A DNA stretch of 12,300 nt from Baffinella frigidus (taxonomy: Eukaryota; Cryptophyceae; Cryptomonadales; Baffinellaceae): contig MU646557.1 in NCBI GenBank assembly GCA_026770585.1, forward strand, positions 435,566 to 447,865, read 5' to 3'. Shown one piece after another: positions 1-7,337 of this stretch. The position numbers and the translations under genes are program-made. Numbering within the stretch: position 1 is the first letter of the stretch; each line of letters opens with the position of its first letter. The notes beneath the pieces are model-generated. The model searched no databases and was not told where the DNA came from. It worked only from the letters and a program-made list of their open reading frames with translations.

Positions 1-61
1 GGGGGGCGTGCAGGTGTGAGCTGCATTGATGATCGAGGGCGTGTGCCCTGCCAGGACGAGA

Positions 62-296
62 CGCGGTACACGCGGTACACGCGCTACACACCCCACACCC
101 TACACACACCCTACTCACACCACAACCCCCAACACACACCCCACACTCCCTACACACACCCCACACACACCACAACCCCCAACACACACCCCACACACCC
201 TACACACACACCACACACACCACAACCCCCAACACACACCCCACACTCCCTACACACACCACACACCCTACACGCCCCAGACGTCCAACACACCCC
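62..296. repeat. CA-rich 50-bp minisatellite
   Basis: A tandem array rich in CACACC. The marker CACAACCCCC recurs at 121, 171 and 221, giving a 50-bp period with small changes between copies. The outer parts are degenerate ACACCC-type sequence. The C-rich strand is +, as in the other large arrays of this window. Open frames running through it are products of the repeat and are not called as genes. Confidence 0.85.
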
Positions 297-352
297 ACAC
301 TCCCTGCAAGCCCTCATCGCACGCTTAGAACGTGTTCCCCTCCTCACGGTTA

Positions 353-436
353 ACCAAGCTTAAATCCACTTAACTGCGCTTCAATAAGCTTCACTACGCT
401 TCAATCAGATGATCTAAGCTTAACTACGCTTAACCG
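353..436. repeat. degenerate ~20-bp AAGCTT/ACGCTT repeats
   Basis: Several imperfect copies of a unit of about 20 bp resembling AAGCTTMACTACGCTTMA follow one another. No coding potential or other signal is visible here. Confidence 0.55.
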
Positions 437-471
437 ACACGCCGCAGACCCCATGCGCCCGTTGTCTGGGG

Positions 472-551
472 ATAAAGCCACTCCGGTCATCCTACACGGG
501 ACTGTATCCCCATATAAAGTCACTCCAGCCATCCTACACGGGACTGTATCC
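472..551. repeat. tandem duplication of a 38-bp unit
   Basis: Positions 472-509 and 514-551 match at 35 of 38 bases. The shared core is ATCCTACACGGGACTGTATC. This is a simple local tandem duplication with no other recognisable feature. Confidence 0.8.
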
Positions 552-628
552 GCAGAGACGTTACCACAGACGTTGCGGCCCTTCCACGGCACCCTGCCGT
601 CAACCAGAGTTGACCGTGGAAGGTTGGC

Positions 629-696
629 AGAGACAGACAGAGAGACAGAGACAGAGACAGAGACAGAGACAGAGACAGTGTGTGTGTGTGTGTGTG
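629..696. repeat. AGAGAC microsatellite followed by TG run
   Basis: About 50 bases of repeated AGAGAC run directly into nine TG dinucleotides. The repeat keeps several reading frames open, and these were not called as genes. Confidence 0.9.
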
Positions 697-805
697 CGGC
701 ACCCTGCTGCTCGGGAGGCAGCTGCTCCCGATCCAGCCCCACGCGGCAGCTACTCCTCACGCCGAGAAACGCATCATCGCCGTCCTCGGGAGTGCGCCGC
801 GTGAA

Positions 806-930
806 CCCTGCACCCGACACCCTACACCCTACACCCTGCAACCTACACCCTGCACCCTACACCCTGCGACCTACACCCTGCACCCTGCACCCTGCAACCT
901 ACACCCTGCACCCTACACCCTACACCCTAT
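806..930. repeat. telomere-like variant array (CACCCTA/CACCCTGC)
   Basis: Roughly seventeen 7-bp units of the form ACACCCT, GCACCCT and CAACCTA. They resemble degenerate CCCTAAA-type telomere repeats with the C-rich strand on +. Confidence 0.8.
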
Positions 931-1001
931 CCACGACGCTCTGCCACCGGCAGGCGGCACCCCCCCCCCTCCCGAGCAGCCTCCCATTGCTCGCGCACCT
1001 T

Positions 1002-1060
1002 CCTCACCCTCCTCACCCTCCACCCTCCACCCTCCACCCTCCACCCTCCACCCTCCACCC
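1002..1060. repeat. 7-bp CACCCTC tandem repeat
   Basis: Seven or more units of CACCCTC/CACCCTC-like sequence. This is another 7-bp C-rich array in the same orientation as the array at 806-930. Confidence 0.85.
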
Positions 1061-1128
1061 CGCCAACCCCCTACCCCCTCATCCGCCTCCATCACGACAT
1101 CACGCAGCTCTGCCTCAAAACGCCACAA

Positions 1129-1262
1129 CCAACCCTCACGGGAAAAACAAATCGTCGATTTTAAGATCCCGGATTTCCCCTACGGAGGAGTCGGGTTCGA
1201 CCCCTCTGTCTGGAGGAAATGGCTCACACCAATCGTCGATTTGGTCCGACTGTGAGGGTTGG
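1129..1262. mobile_element. 134-bp palindromic MITE-like element, family D
   Basis: The ends form an 11-bp perfect terminal inverted repeat, CCAACCCTCAC at 1129 and GTGAGGGTTGG ending at 1262. A second inner motif, AATCGTCGATTT, occurs near both ends in the same form because it is itself nearly palindromic. The element has no coding capacity. A diverged relative lies at 4562-4696. No clear target-site duplication is visible. If the DDX60-like gene continues leftward, this copy lies in its second intron. Confidence 0.7.
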
Positions 1263-1502
1263 TGGCAGCCTGCTGGAAAACAGCCACCAGCCCCCCTCCG
1301 GTAAATATGTTCATCGTTTGACTAACACCCGGTGTGTACCAGGGGGTAAGTTGGAAATCCGCCAGCATTTATCCAGCAAGATACTTGTGAGAGCGGGTGG
1401 GGGCAAGAAGCAGCCCCCTCCAGCCGTGCGGCGAAATGGGGCGCATCTCTCAGGGCAAAGCATCCGGCAACGAAAGGACGTTCTCGGGCGCGCGGAACAG
1501 AC

Positions 1503-2284
1503 CTTGTCAAGCAGCTCCTCCCAGTCCTCCTGGGCCGACCACCACGCCCCCCGCAGCACGTGCAGCCGCGCCACAGCCGGCTCCTTCCGCGCCTCCCGCT
1601 GCGATCAAGCCTTCGTAGTCAGCACCAGCTCTCGGGGGAGGGGGGCTCAGGGCGGTGGTGGGTGGGGGCTTGTTCCTCGTAGACAGCGCGCAGCACCGCA
1701 CCTCGGGCGATAAATGGCGCATGATGTTGGGGTGAGGGGGGGCGGGGGGGGGCGGGTGAGGGGCGGGGAGGGCGGGCTCGCACCTGGGCGTTGGCCATCA
1801 GGAGGTGGTTCATGACAAGCTCGCGCATGGCGCAGGCGGTGGGGCCCATGCGGTCCCAGAGCGCCGAGTTGCCCTCGAAGAAGAACACCTGGAAATTCGC
1901 CCCGCGCTTCGTCATAGCCGAGAGGATGCTCTCCACGACGTGGACGACGTGAAGGGACTGCGCGGCGCCGCCGCGCGTCAGGAGGGGTTCGGTGAGCGCG
2001 TGGGCGACGAGAGAGTCGCCGTCGATGACGAAGGGCTCCGCGGCGCCGAACTCCGAGAGGAAGTCGCAGTTCACGATCTTGATCGCGCAGTAGGCGAAGT
2101 CCATGAGCTGCTCCTCGGGGGGGCGGGTCTCATCGTACTCGGCGGTCTCGTCGTCACTGTCAGCGCCCATGCTCTCGGCCTCGGAGCCAGACTCCTCATC
2201 GGAGCCGTCGTCATCAACGTCCATCTCCTCGCCCGGAGGGGGGAGAGGCGTGACAGGTGTCTGTGCGCCCTCTTCATCAGCCAT
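1503..2284 (-). CDS. DDX60-like helicase, N-terminal exons 1 and 2 (partial)
   Basis: Two exons read on the minus strand. Exon 1 (2284 down to 1784, 167 codons) starts at an ATG encoding MADEEGAQ. It has a very acidic Asp/Glu-rich stretch (about residues 19-60), then a compact domain with FVIDGDSLV, a helix, and FQVFFFEGN. Exon 2 (1598 down to 1503, 32 codons) contains RGAWWSAQEDWEELLDK. The 185-bp intron runs from CAG|GTGCGA to CAG|CGG, and both junctions are phase 0, so the helix at the junction reads through. The second donor is AAG|GTCTGT. The order IDGDSL, hydrophobic helix, VFFF, helix, W..xL matches the PIN-like N-terminal region of the DDX60 family as known from animals. DDX60 proteins are long cytoplasmic superfamily 2 RNA helicases, and no helicase motif is present here. 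No exon 3 is visible down to position 1, so the gene either has a large repeat-filled intron or is truncated. Assignment to the family is inference from motif order. Confidence 0.68.
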
Positions 2285-3016
2285 GATTGCAGGACTTGCG
2301 CTGTGATGCGCCTGGTTCTGCGATCCGATTCCCTGCGAAAAACAGTGGTCATGGTCAGTCTTCGCCGGGGTATGAGGAGGAGCCAGGTGAAGAAGGAAGG
2401 TGGGAGGGGCAGGAACAATGGCACTGCGATCCGATTCCCTCCAGAGAATCGGGGATTTTCGCCTGGATTCCGGATCCGATTCCCTGCAGAAAAAGGGTCT
2501 GCTGTGTCTGTCTTCGCCAGGATCTGAGGAGGAACAGGATGCAGATCGAAGGGGCGGGAACAAGGGACACGGACTGGAGGACTGGCAGGAACATGGCACA
2601 GTTTGAGACACCCTGTGGATGATTGACACGTCAGAGAAGCCATACCGAAGTGGATTCGTTTTTTTCGTCTCGAGGCTGTTGACTAAATCTGGCCGGTTCC
2701 GGAGAAACTTGGAAAAGGGCTGAAAACAGGATGAAATCCCTTTTGGTAATCCTGAGACGGAGAAGACCCCTGGAAAACAGGAAAGACATGTCGATGGGGT
2801 TGTTTTTCTTGCGGATTCTGTGGCCAACTTTCCAAGTTTGAGCTACAAATGTGCCCTCGGATTTCGGGTTTGGGTCCCGGAAGGGAAGGTTCGGGGGGCC
2901 TCAAATGTAAGTGCGGAGAAGGGCCGGACGGGCCCGCCTCCTTGGAATTGGAGCCATTGCATCATCGCGCGGCTGTTCGAGGGTCTACTTGGGCTGTTCG
3001 GAGGAGAGGGGGGAGG
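2285..3016. promoter_or_regulatory. divergent intergenic region between two head-to-head genes
   Basis: About 730 bp separate the start of the minus-strand DDX60-like gene from the chosen start of the plus-strand membrane protein gene. Both promoters should lie here. No TATA box or other convincing core promoter element is visible. An internal duplication (2318-2575) fills its left part. An in-frame upstream ATG at 2849 would extend the right-hand protein into this region. Confidence 0.45.
2318..2575. repeat. promoter-proximal direct duplication
   Basis: The motif GATCCGATTCCCT occurs at about 2322, 2427 and 2474. Around the first and third copies the similarity extends about 100 bp, through GTCTTCGCC, a GAGGAGGA tract and GGGGCGGGAACA-like sequence. 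The repeat lies directly upstream of the DDX60-like start codon. It may be a duplicated regulatory block, but that function is a guess. Confidence 0.7.
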
Positions 3017-4405
3017 ATGCTCCTGCAGGGGGATGCCAGACCTCTGCTGGGGCGTTCGGCCGCGGCATCAAGATGGCGCGCTGCCACAGCAGGCGCTGCG
3101 GCGGTGGTGCTGGCGGTGTGTGCCGTGGCTGCGCTCGCTGGGGGCATGCCCAGGGCAGGGGAGCTCGAGCAGGCAGACCAGGGCACCTTCGAGGCGTGGC
3201 TGCACGACTACCACCTGTCCAGCCCGGCTGCTTCGCTCGCTACCGAGAAAGCCGCGTGGGGCGACCGCCAGCGCGAGCTCGAGGAGATCGTAAACTGGGA
3301 GCGCTCCACCAAGGACGGCCTCGAGGAGCGCAAGTTCTTGGGTGCTGGGGTGCAGGACGCAGCAACGGAGGCCGACGCACCGCCCGTGCCCAGCTTCGCC
3401 AAGACGCCAGGGACCATCACCGCTCCTGTGGCTGGCCCGCCGGATTTCAACGGCAACGACGCGATCCTCGCGAGCCACCCCTTCATGGGGGTCCCGCCAA
3501 CGGAACTGGAGGAGAAGAACGGGGAGACGCGCGGGAGCTTCACGGTGCGGCTGGCGCGCGCCGGGTACATGGGGGAGGGGGAGATCTCGCTCGCGGTCTA
3601 CGGGCCCGACTCGCCCTTCCAGTGCTCCGTCCGCGGGTACCGCACGCTCTCGGCGGACTTCGCGGTAAGCCCTAAACCCTAAACCCTGAACCCTAAGCCC
3701 TAAACCCTAAACCCCAAACCCTGATCTACCACCTGAACACCAAACCCCAAACCCCTGAACCCTAAACCCTAAACCCTGAACCCTAAACCCTAAACCCTAA
3801 ACCCTGAACCCTAAACCCTAAACCCTAAACCCTAGACCCTAAACCCTAGACCCTAAACCCCAAACCCTAAACCTAAACCCTAGACCCTAAAACCCCGAAA
3901 CCCCCTAAAGCCCTAAATCCTATACCCTAAACCCTAAACCCCCGAAACCCCCGAAAATCCTGAAATCCCCAAATCTAAAAGAACTCCCCGCAAGAGTGTA
4001 GAGCTGACTGGCTTACAGAATAAATCGTCAGATTCTGACGATTCTGAAAGTTCACAAGTGGACATTCTCGCCAGAGAAAAATCGAAATTTCGGCAAGTGG
4101 GTACAAAGCCGGAACTGGCTTTTTCCCCAGGTCAACCTTGCACTCTTGCGTGGCTAAACCCTAAACTCTAAACTCTAAACCCTAAACCCAAAACTCTAAA
4201 CCCTAAACCCTGAACTCCAATCCCCAATCCCCAATCACTAAACCCCACACCCCACACCCCACACCCCAAACCCCACACCCTCACCCAGGGCAACGCGGTC
4301 TACACCGGGTTCCACAAATCGTTCTCGGGGGTGCGGAGCCTCACGACGGGGTTGATCCCGGGGGGCGTTCGCGGGGAGTACGATATCGTCGACTGCAGGT
4401 CCTAG
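3017..4405 (+). CDS. predicted membrane-anchored protein of unknown function, two exons
   Basis: Exon 1 (3017-3664, 216 codons) and exon 2 (4289-4405, 38 codons plus TAG) join in phase 0, giving 254 residues. The donor is GCG|GTAAGC and the acceptor is CACCCAG|GGC. Exon 2 is open only in the frame that the junction predicts. From the N terminus the protein has a basic stretch (to about residue 21), one Ala/Val/Leu-rich hydrophobic segment (about 22-42) that could be a signal anchor or signal peptide, a charged helical region (about 74-107), a Pro/Ala-rich linker, and a C-terminal part of likely beta strands (for example GSFTVRLARAGYMG). Cys203 and Cys252 could form a disulfide. I do not recognise the family. 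An ATG at 2849 in the same frame would add 56 residues. I chose 3017 because the extra sequence looks non-coding and the hydrophobic segment then sits near the start. A secreted or membrane location is inferred from that segment. Confidence 0.72.
3669..3960. repeat. intronic telomere-like array (CCCTAAA variants)
   Basis: About forty 7-bp units of CCCTAAA with variants CCCTGAA, CCCCAAA and CCCTAGA begin four bases after the intron donor. This is the plant/alga telomere unit read on its C-rich strand. The divergence between units indicates an old interstitial array and not a chromosome end. Confidence 0.92.
3989..4150. mobile_element. 162-bp foldback element inside the intron
   Basis: The ends are a perfect 10-bp inverted repeat, CGCAAGAGTG and CACTCTTGCG, and the similarity continues inward imperfectly for about 26 bp. 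The centre contains a perfect short palindrome, AATCGTCAG-ATT-CTGACGATT (4023-4043). The element is flanked on both sides by telomere-like repeat, consistent with insertion into the intronic array. Confidence 0.62.
4154..4285. repeat. second intronic telomere-like tract with C-rich acceptor region
   Basis: CCCTAAA and CTCTAAA units pass into CAATCCCC and CACACCCC units and end directly at the splice acceptor. The C-rich array therefore probably doubles as the polypyrimidine tract of this intron. That last point is inference. Confidence 0.8.
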
Positions 4406-4408
4406 CTA

Positions 4409-4540
4409 TGTCCCACTTGATTTCGTCTCATCATTAAAAAAAAAACGTAGATGGACAGTTAATTTGTACTTGAGATCCTCGTTTAAAACTAATGATGCCG
4501 GCTATTTTTTTTCAATGATGAGACGAAATCAAGTGGAACA
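4409..4540. mobile_element. 132-bp palindromic MITE-like element
   Basis: The terminal inverted repeats are about 27 bp and differ at one base. The left end reads TGTCCCACTTGATTTCGTCT and continues to about 4435. The right copy lies at 4514-4540. Inner A and T runs also pair. It begins four bases after the stop codon of the preceding gene, so it may supply that gene's 3' untranslated region. It has no coding capacity. Confidence 0.75.
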
Positions 4541-4561
4541 GAGCTGGAGGTCTCAATCCAG

Positions 4562-4696
4562 CAAACCCTCAAAATCGGACCAAATCGATGCGGTGTTGGA
4601 AGCCAGTTTCCTGAGACGGGGGGGTCAGATCTGGCCCCTCTGCCGGGTAAATCTGAGGTCTTAAGATGGACGGTTTGGTCCTCATGTGAGGGTTGG
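4562..4696. mobile_element. diverged copy of palindromic family D
   Basis: The left end CAAACCCTCA and right end GTGAGGGTTGG match the ends of the element at 1129-1262. Inside, ACCAAATCGATGCGGTGTTGG resembles the inner arm of that element. A central hairpin surrounds CAGATCTGGCCCC. It is more degenerate than the copy at 1129. Confidence 0.55.
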
Positions 4697-5033
4697 TGGT
4701 CCCGCGAGACGACACACAGTTCCAGTTTCATTTTTTGCCACACGCGTGAAGGCCACGTTTGCCCCCCCCCCCCCATGTTAGGTTGGTTGTAGCTATCTTG
4801 GCATTCGGCTGCAGGTGACAACATTGATCACTTAAATGTGGGGTATACTAGCGGGGGTAGTGGGGGGGATTTTTTTTACTGACAGGTCTCGTTCTGCGAG
4901 ATGGCTCAGACACTTCTGGGTTCATGCTATGTCTGGCTTTTATGTGTTGCGTGTTAGGTTGGTCGTTGCTGTCGGCGTTTCATAAAACCCATGCTAACGA
5001 AGGCATGAAAAGCAGGAAACTGATGCTGGTGTC
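4697..5033. other. intergenic, no gene seen
   Basis: Unique-looking sequence with a C run (about 4761-4774) and short G and T runs. I see no credible exon, RNA gene or foldback element here. Confidence 0.5.
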
Positions 5034-5173
5034 TTATCCGGGGAAACCTATTTTTCATTAGTTTGAGGTCAACGAAAATTACTACACGGTTTGTTCTTAT
5101 TAGTAATATTAAAGCAGTCGTGTAGTAATTTTCGTGGCCATCAAACTAAAGAAAAATAGGTTGCCCCGGATAA
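5034..5173. mobile_element. 140-bp near-perfect foldback element
   Basis: The ends are TTATCCGGGGAAACCTATTT at 5034 and its imperfect complement ending at 5173. Pairing continues inward to the arms AAAATTACTACACG and CGTGTAGTAATTTT, leaving a loop of about 30 bases. The inner arms match the small hairpin at 5289-5358, which suggests either a shared core or one element built around another. Confidence 0.75.
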
Positions 5174-5189
5174 TGTCGTCCGAGGTCAT

Positions 5190-5263
5190 GTCCCAGGAAA
5201 AGTGATTCTGGTATCTTCCAAGAGTAGGTCCCGGGAGACGTGATTCTGGTATCTAATCTGAGA
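5190..5263. repeat. tandem duplication of a ~38-bp unit
   Basis: Units at 5190 and 5228 share GTCCCRGGA and GTGATTCTGGTATCT. No function is evident. Confidence 0.65.
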
Positions 5264-5288
5264 GAATGTACTAATAAAAGCCGTTCTT

Positions 5289-5358
5289 CCAACGAAAATT
5301 ACTACACAATTGGATCATACAAGTAATAGTAAAGCATTTGTGTAGTAAATTTCGTTGG
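5289..5358. mobile_element. 70-bp hairpin element, family C
   Basis: The arms CCAACGAAAATTACTACACA (5289) and its complement (5338-5358) differ by one base over 21 bp. The loop contains AAGTAATAGTAAAGCA, which is related to the loop of the element at 5034-5173. A half copy occurs near 6878-6920. Confidence 0.72.
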
Positions 5359-5410
5359 CAGGAAAGGCTTTGATTCATACATTCCCTGAGATGGTATCTT
5401 CCGATCGCAG

Positions 5411-5498
5411 GTCGAAGGAGACGGGCGAGGCGCAGTACTTCCGAGTCTCGTACGGCCAGACAGGTTACGAGGATCTCCGTGGGGCCGGGCCTGTTGAG
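5411..5498 (+). pseudogene. possible exon of an unidentified gene
   Basis: Between a CAG acceptor (5408-5410) and a GAG|GTGCGC donor, one frame reads SKETGEAQYFRVSYGQTGYE followed by DLRGAGPVE. The composition looks protein-like and unlike the surrounding repeats, with GC-ending codons as in the other exons here. The proposed donor opens directly into a 22-bp tandem array, much as the membrane protein intron opens into telomere-like repeat. I do not recognise the family, and no upstream exon or start is seen. It may be a pseudogene fragment. Confidence 0.33.
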
Positions 5499-5500
5499 GT

Positions 5501-5595
5501 GCGCCCCATAACCTGCCCACATGCGCCCCATAACCTGTCCACATGCGCCCCATAACCTGTCCACATGCGCCTCATAACCTGCCCACATGTGCCAC
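5501..5595. repeat. 22-bp tandem repeat, four copies
   Basis: The unit GCGCCCCATAACCTGCCCAC plus two bases starts at 5501, 5523, 5545 and 5567, with a partial fifth copy. Copies differ at one or two positions. There are no spacers, so this is a minisatellite and not a CRISPR array. Confidence 0.9.
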
Positions 5596-5702
5596 GGAAT
5601 CGTTCTACCGGCCCTCGCAGGAGGACCGAATGATCGATTTTGTATTTTAGATTGGTTCCAACAGACCACCCCGGATCTGAGGCTCCGGCTCAGCTCCCGA
5701 AG

Positions 5703-5936
5703 GAGACTAACCCCTCAACCCTCAATCCTGGAACCGTAACCCCTCAACCCTAAACCCTAAACCCTAAACCCTACACGCTACACCCCACACCCCCAACCCC
5801 AAACCCCAAACCCCGAACCCCCAACCCCGAAACCCAAAACCCAAACCCCAAAACCCGAACCCCACACCCCACACCCCAAACCCCAAACCCTAAACCCCAA
5901 ACCCCAAACCCCAAACCCCTCATCCCAAACCCTGAA
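5703..5936. repeat. degenerate telomere-like array
   Basis: CCCTAAA units grade into CCCCAAA, CCCCGAA and CACCCCA variants, with the C-rich strand on +. The array ends at CCTGAAACAG, which also reads as a splice acceptor for the possible exon at 5941. Confidence 0.88.
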
Positions 5937-5940
5937 ACAG

Positions 5941-5980
5941 CGGCTGGGCGACCACATCGGGGACATGCAGCACGACGCTA
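5941..5980 (+). pseudogene. possible exon fragment cut by a repeat
   Basis: After the AAACAG acceptor-like end of the telomere-like array, the phase that continues the possible exon at 5411-5498 reads RLGDHIGDMQHDAT. The pattern H-x-GD-x-x-H is reminiscent of the VPS62-type H-x-GDWEH motif, but this is a weak resemblance and I do not assign the family. The exon-like sequence then runs into a repeat unit beginning near 5984, which suggests disruption. Confidence 0.22.
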
Positions 5981-5983
5981 CCG

Positions 5984-6392
5984 ATTTGTCAGTCCCCCTT
6001 CCCCCCACGCGACGATACCCTGCACCTCAAATCGACAGTGGGCTAACTCGGTTGGGGCCTCACCAGTACGGGTTCCGTCCGCTTTGTACCAGGGATAATA
6101 AGACTTGTCAGTCCCCCTTCCCCCCACGCGACGATACCCTGCACCTGTTCAGTGTTCAGTGTGTGGTGTTTAGTGCCAGAGTTCAGGGTTTATTGTTTAG
6201 TGTTTAGTGTGTGGGAACCGTCCCATCGTCGGTGGGATTTCAGGTCACGAGCCTGGGGTGAACAACCACCCGACAGTGGACCATCTCGGTTTGGGCCTCA
6301 TCAGTACTAATCCGCGGACGGGTTCCGTCCGCTTTGTACCAGGCATAATAGAAAGACGCAGTCGATTTGAGGTGCAGGGTATCGTCGCGTGG
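5984..6392. repeat. composite direct and inverted repeat block
   Basis: Positions 5986-6027 and 6105-6146 are identical over 42 bases. Positions 6005-6036 recur as a perfect inverted copy at 6361-6392. Between them, 6034-6104 and 6272-6357 are diverged direct copies sharing GGTTCCGTCCGCTTTGTACC. The right copy contains a hairpin with arms GCGGACGG and CCGTCCGC. A TTTAGTGT-rich tract (6150-6215) lies inside. The structure resembles an element with repeated ends, but it has no coding capacity. Confidence 0.75.
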
Positions 6393-6515
6393 CCCCCTTG
6401 CCCCACACGCGTCTGCCTCGCGCGCTTTATCTCGGGTGTGGCACGCGTGAAGATTAGTTCGCAGGGCCCACGTTGCGCGCTCGCGCGTCGCTGATGTCCT
6501 GATTAGGGTGCAGGG
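6393..6515. other. repeat-flanked sequence, no gene seen
   Basis: The right part, including GCGTCGCTGATGTCCTG at about 6486, recurs at about 7049 and belongs to a longer direct repeat. No gene is supported. Confidence 0.4.
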
Positions 6516-6620
6516 TATCCCTGAAGTGGCGAGTAGGCGCATACGCCCTACCGTAGGGCATACGTAGGAGCCTACGACCTCTGTGCGGTTAATTTTGGCC
6601 CCATCGCCACTTAAGGGATG
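6516..6620. mobile_element. foldback element family B, copy B1
   Basis: The ends ATCCCTGAAGTGGCGA and TCGCCACTTAAGGGAT pair with one mismatch. Inside is the family motif TAGGCGCATACGCCCTACCG. It interrupts a longer direct repeat whose other copy (7040-7206) lacks it, so its insertion can be inferred by comparison. Confidence 0.75.
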
Positions 6621-6635
6621 GGGTTTAGGGTTATA

Positions 6636-6775
6636 GCCGGAGCTTGCGCCCGCCTCGTTGCTCGCAAAATAGTTGGGGATTCCCGAGCACCAAATCCTCT
6701 CGAGCATTGACGCCCACCGCCCTAGGACCCTCCAACAGACAATCTGCAGGTTCTTGGCGGTGAGCATCCCCTAGG
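6636..6775. repeat. direct repeat, copy 1 (partner at 7076-7206)
   Basis: The two copies share GTTGGGGATTCCCGAGC, GGACCCTCCAACAGA, TCTGCAGGTTCTTG and GCATCCCCT in the same order, with scattered substitutions and an internal gap. The similarity continues to the left of element B1. Confidence 0.8.
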
Positions 6776-6877
6776 TAGACTCCTCCCTTCAGATGAATAC
6801 AACCAAGTGCTGGGAACGGACGAGTGCTGGTTACGTTGGAGTGCCAGTTTCATCCAGGAGAACTCACAATTCGCTTT

Positions 6878-6920
6878 TACTAGTATTATTAAAGCACGTG
6901 TCTAGTAATTTTCGTTCCCA
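6878..6920. mobile_element. degraded family C hairpin
   Basis: The right half CTAGTAATTTTCGTTCCC and loop TATTATTAAAGCA match the elements at 5034 and 5289. The left arm is largely lost. Confidence 0.45.
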
Positions 6921-6974
6921 GATTCTGAAAGGAGGTAGGTTCACCCGGATTAACTTGGAGTACAGTAGAATGGA

Positions 6975-7290
6975 GTGGCTAACCGGTGGGTGCGCCTGTG
7001 TGCAGCGACTGGACGCATCCGTCGGGAGGATGGCGTGTGCGCTCGCACGTCGCTGATGTCCTGTTTAGGGTGGAGAGGCCGGGTGTGCCGCAGCTTTCGC
7101 CGACCTCGTTGCTCTCAAAACGAAGTTGGGGATTCCCGAGCGCCGAGTCACCTCGGACCCTCCAACAGAGCGTCTGCAGGTTCTTGTCGGTGCGCATCCC
7201 CTGTGGCTAACCGGTGCGTCCACGTGTGTGCAGCGACTGGACGCATCCGTCGGAAGATGACATGCGTGCTATCCAGGCACGCAACCCCAA
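6975..7290. repeat. 228-bp tandem unit with partial third copy
   Basis: GTGGCTAACCGGTG begins units at 6975 and 7203, and both continue with GCGACTGGACGCATCCGTCG. A shorter third piece lies at 7480-7539 and shares GCATCCGTCGGAGGATG and the following bases with the second unit. The second and third pieces pass directly into telomere-like repeat. Confidence 0.78.
7076..7206. repeat. direct repeat, copy 2 (partner at 6636-6775)
   Basis: This is the copy without the B1 insertion. Its left flank, GATGTCCTGTTTAGGGTG (about 7056), corresponds to the sequence just left of B1. Confidence 0.78.
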
Positions 7291-7335
7291 ACCCTACACC
7301 CGAAACCCTAAACCCTAAACCCTAAACCCTACACT
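7283..7335. repeat. short telomere-like array
   Basis: Six to seven CCCTAAA-type units on the + strand, bordered by the 228-bp unit on the left and by element B2 on the right. Confidence 0.88.
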
Positions 7336-7337
7336 CC

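Noticed and set aside
16-363. Open frames of 100-115 codons at the left end
   Set aside because: They are produced by the CACACC-type minisatellite, which keeps several frames open at once. Their Thr/His/Pro composition is repeat-derived.
1186-1206. tRNA-like T-arm (GGGTTCGACCC)
   Set aside because: No acceptor stem, D-arm or anticodon arm fits around it. It is the central hairpin of the element at 1129-1262.
453-1304. 283-codon open frame on the plus strand
   Set aside because: It runs through the 38-bp duplication, the AGAGAC/TG microsatellite, two 7-bp arrays and a MITE-like element. No domain or normal composition is visible.
1322-1485. Candidate third exon of the DDX60-like gene (frame with FVAGCFALRDAP)
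   Set aside because: Joining it would need an intron of only about 20 bases, and the sequence lacks the hydrophobic strand ending in Asp that is expected next in the family.
1805-2527. 240-codon plus-strand frame
   Set aside because: It is the shadow of the GC-rich DDX60-like exon 1 on the other strand. The minus-strand frame has a recognisable domain and splice sites.
5501-5595. Possible CRISPR array
   Set aside because: The 22-bp units are directly adjacent without spacers, and the context is eukaryotic.
6240-6767. 175-codon minus-strand frame
   Set aside because: It crosses the composite repeat, element B1 and a direct repeat. It has no domain or splice structure.
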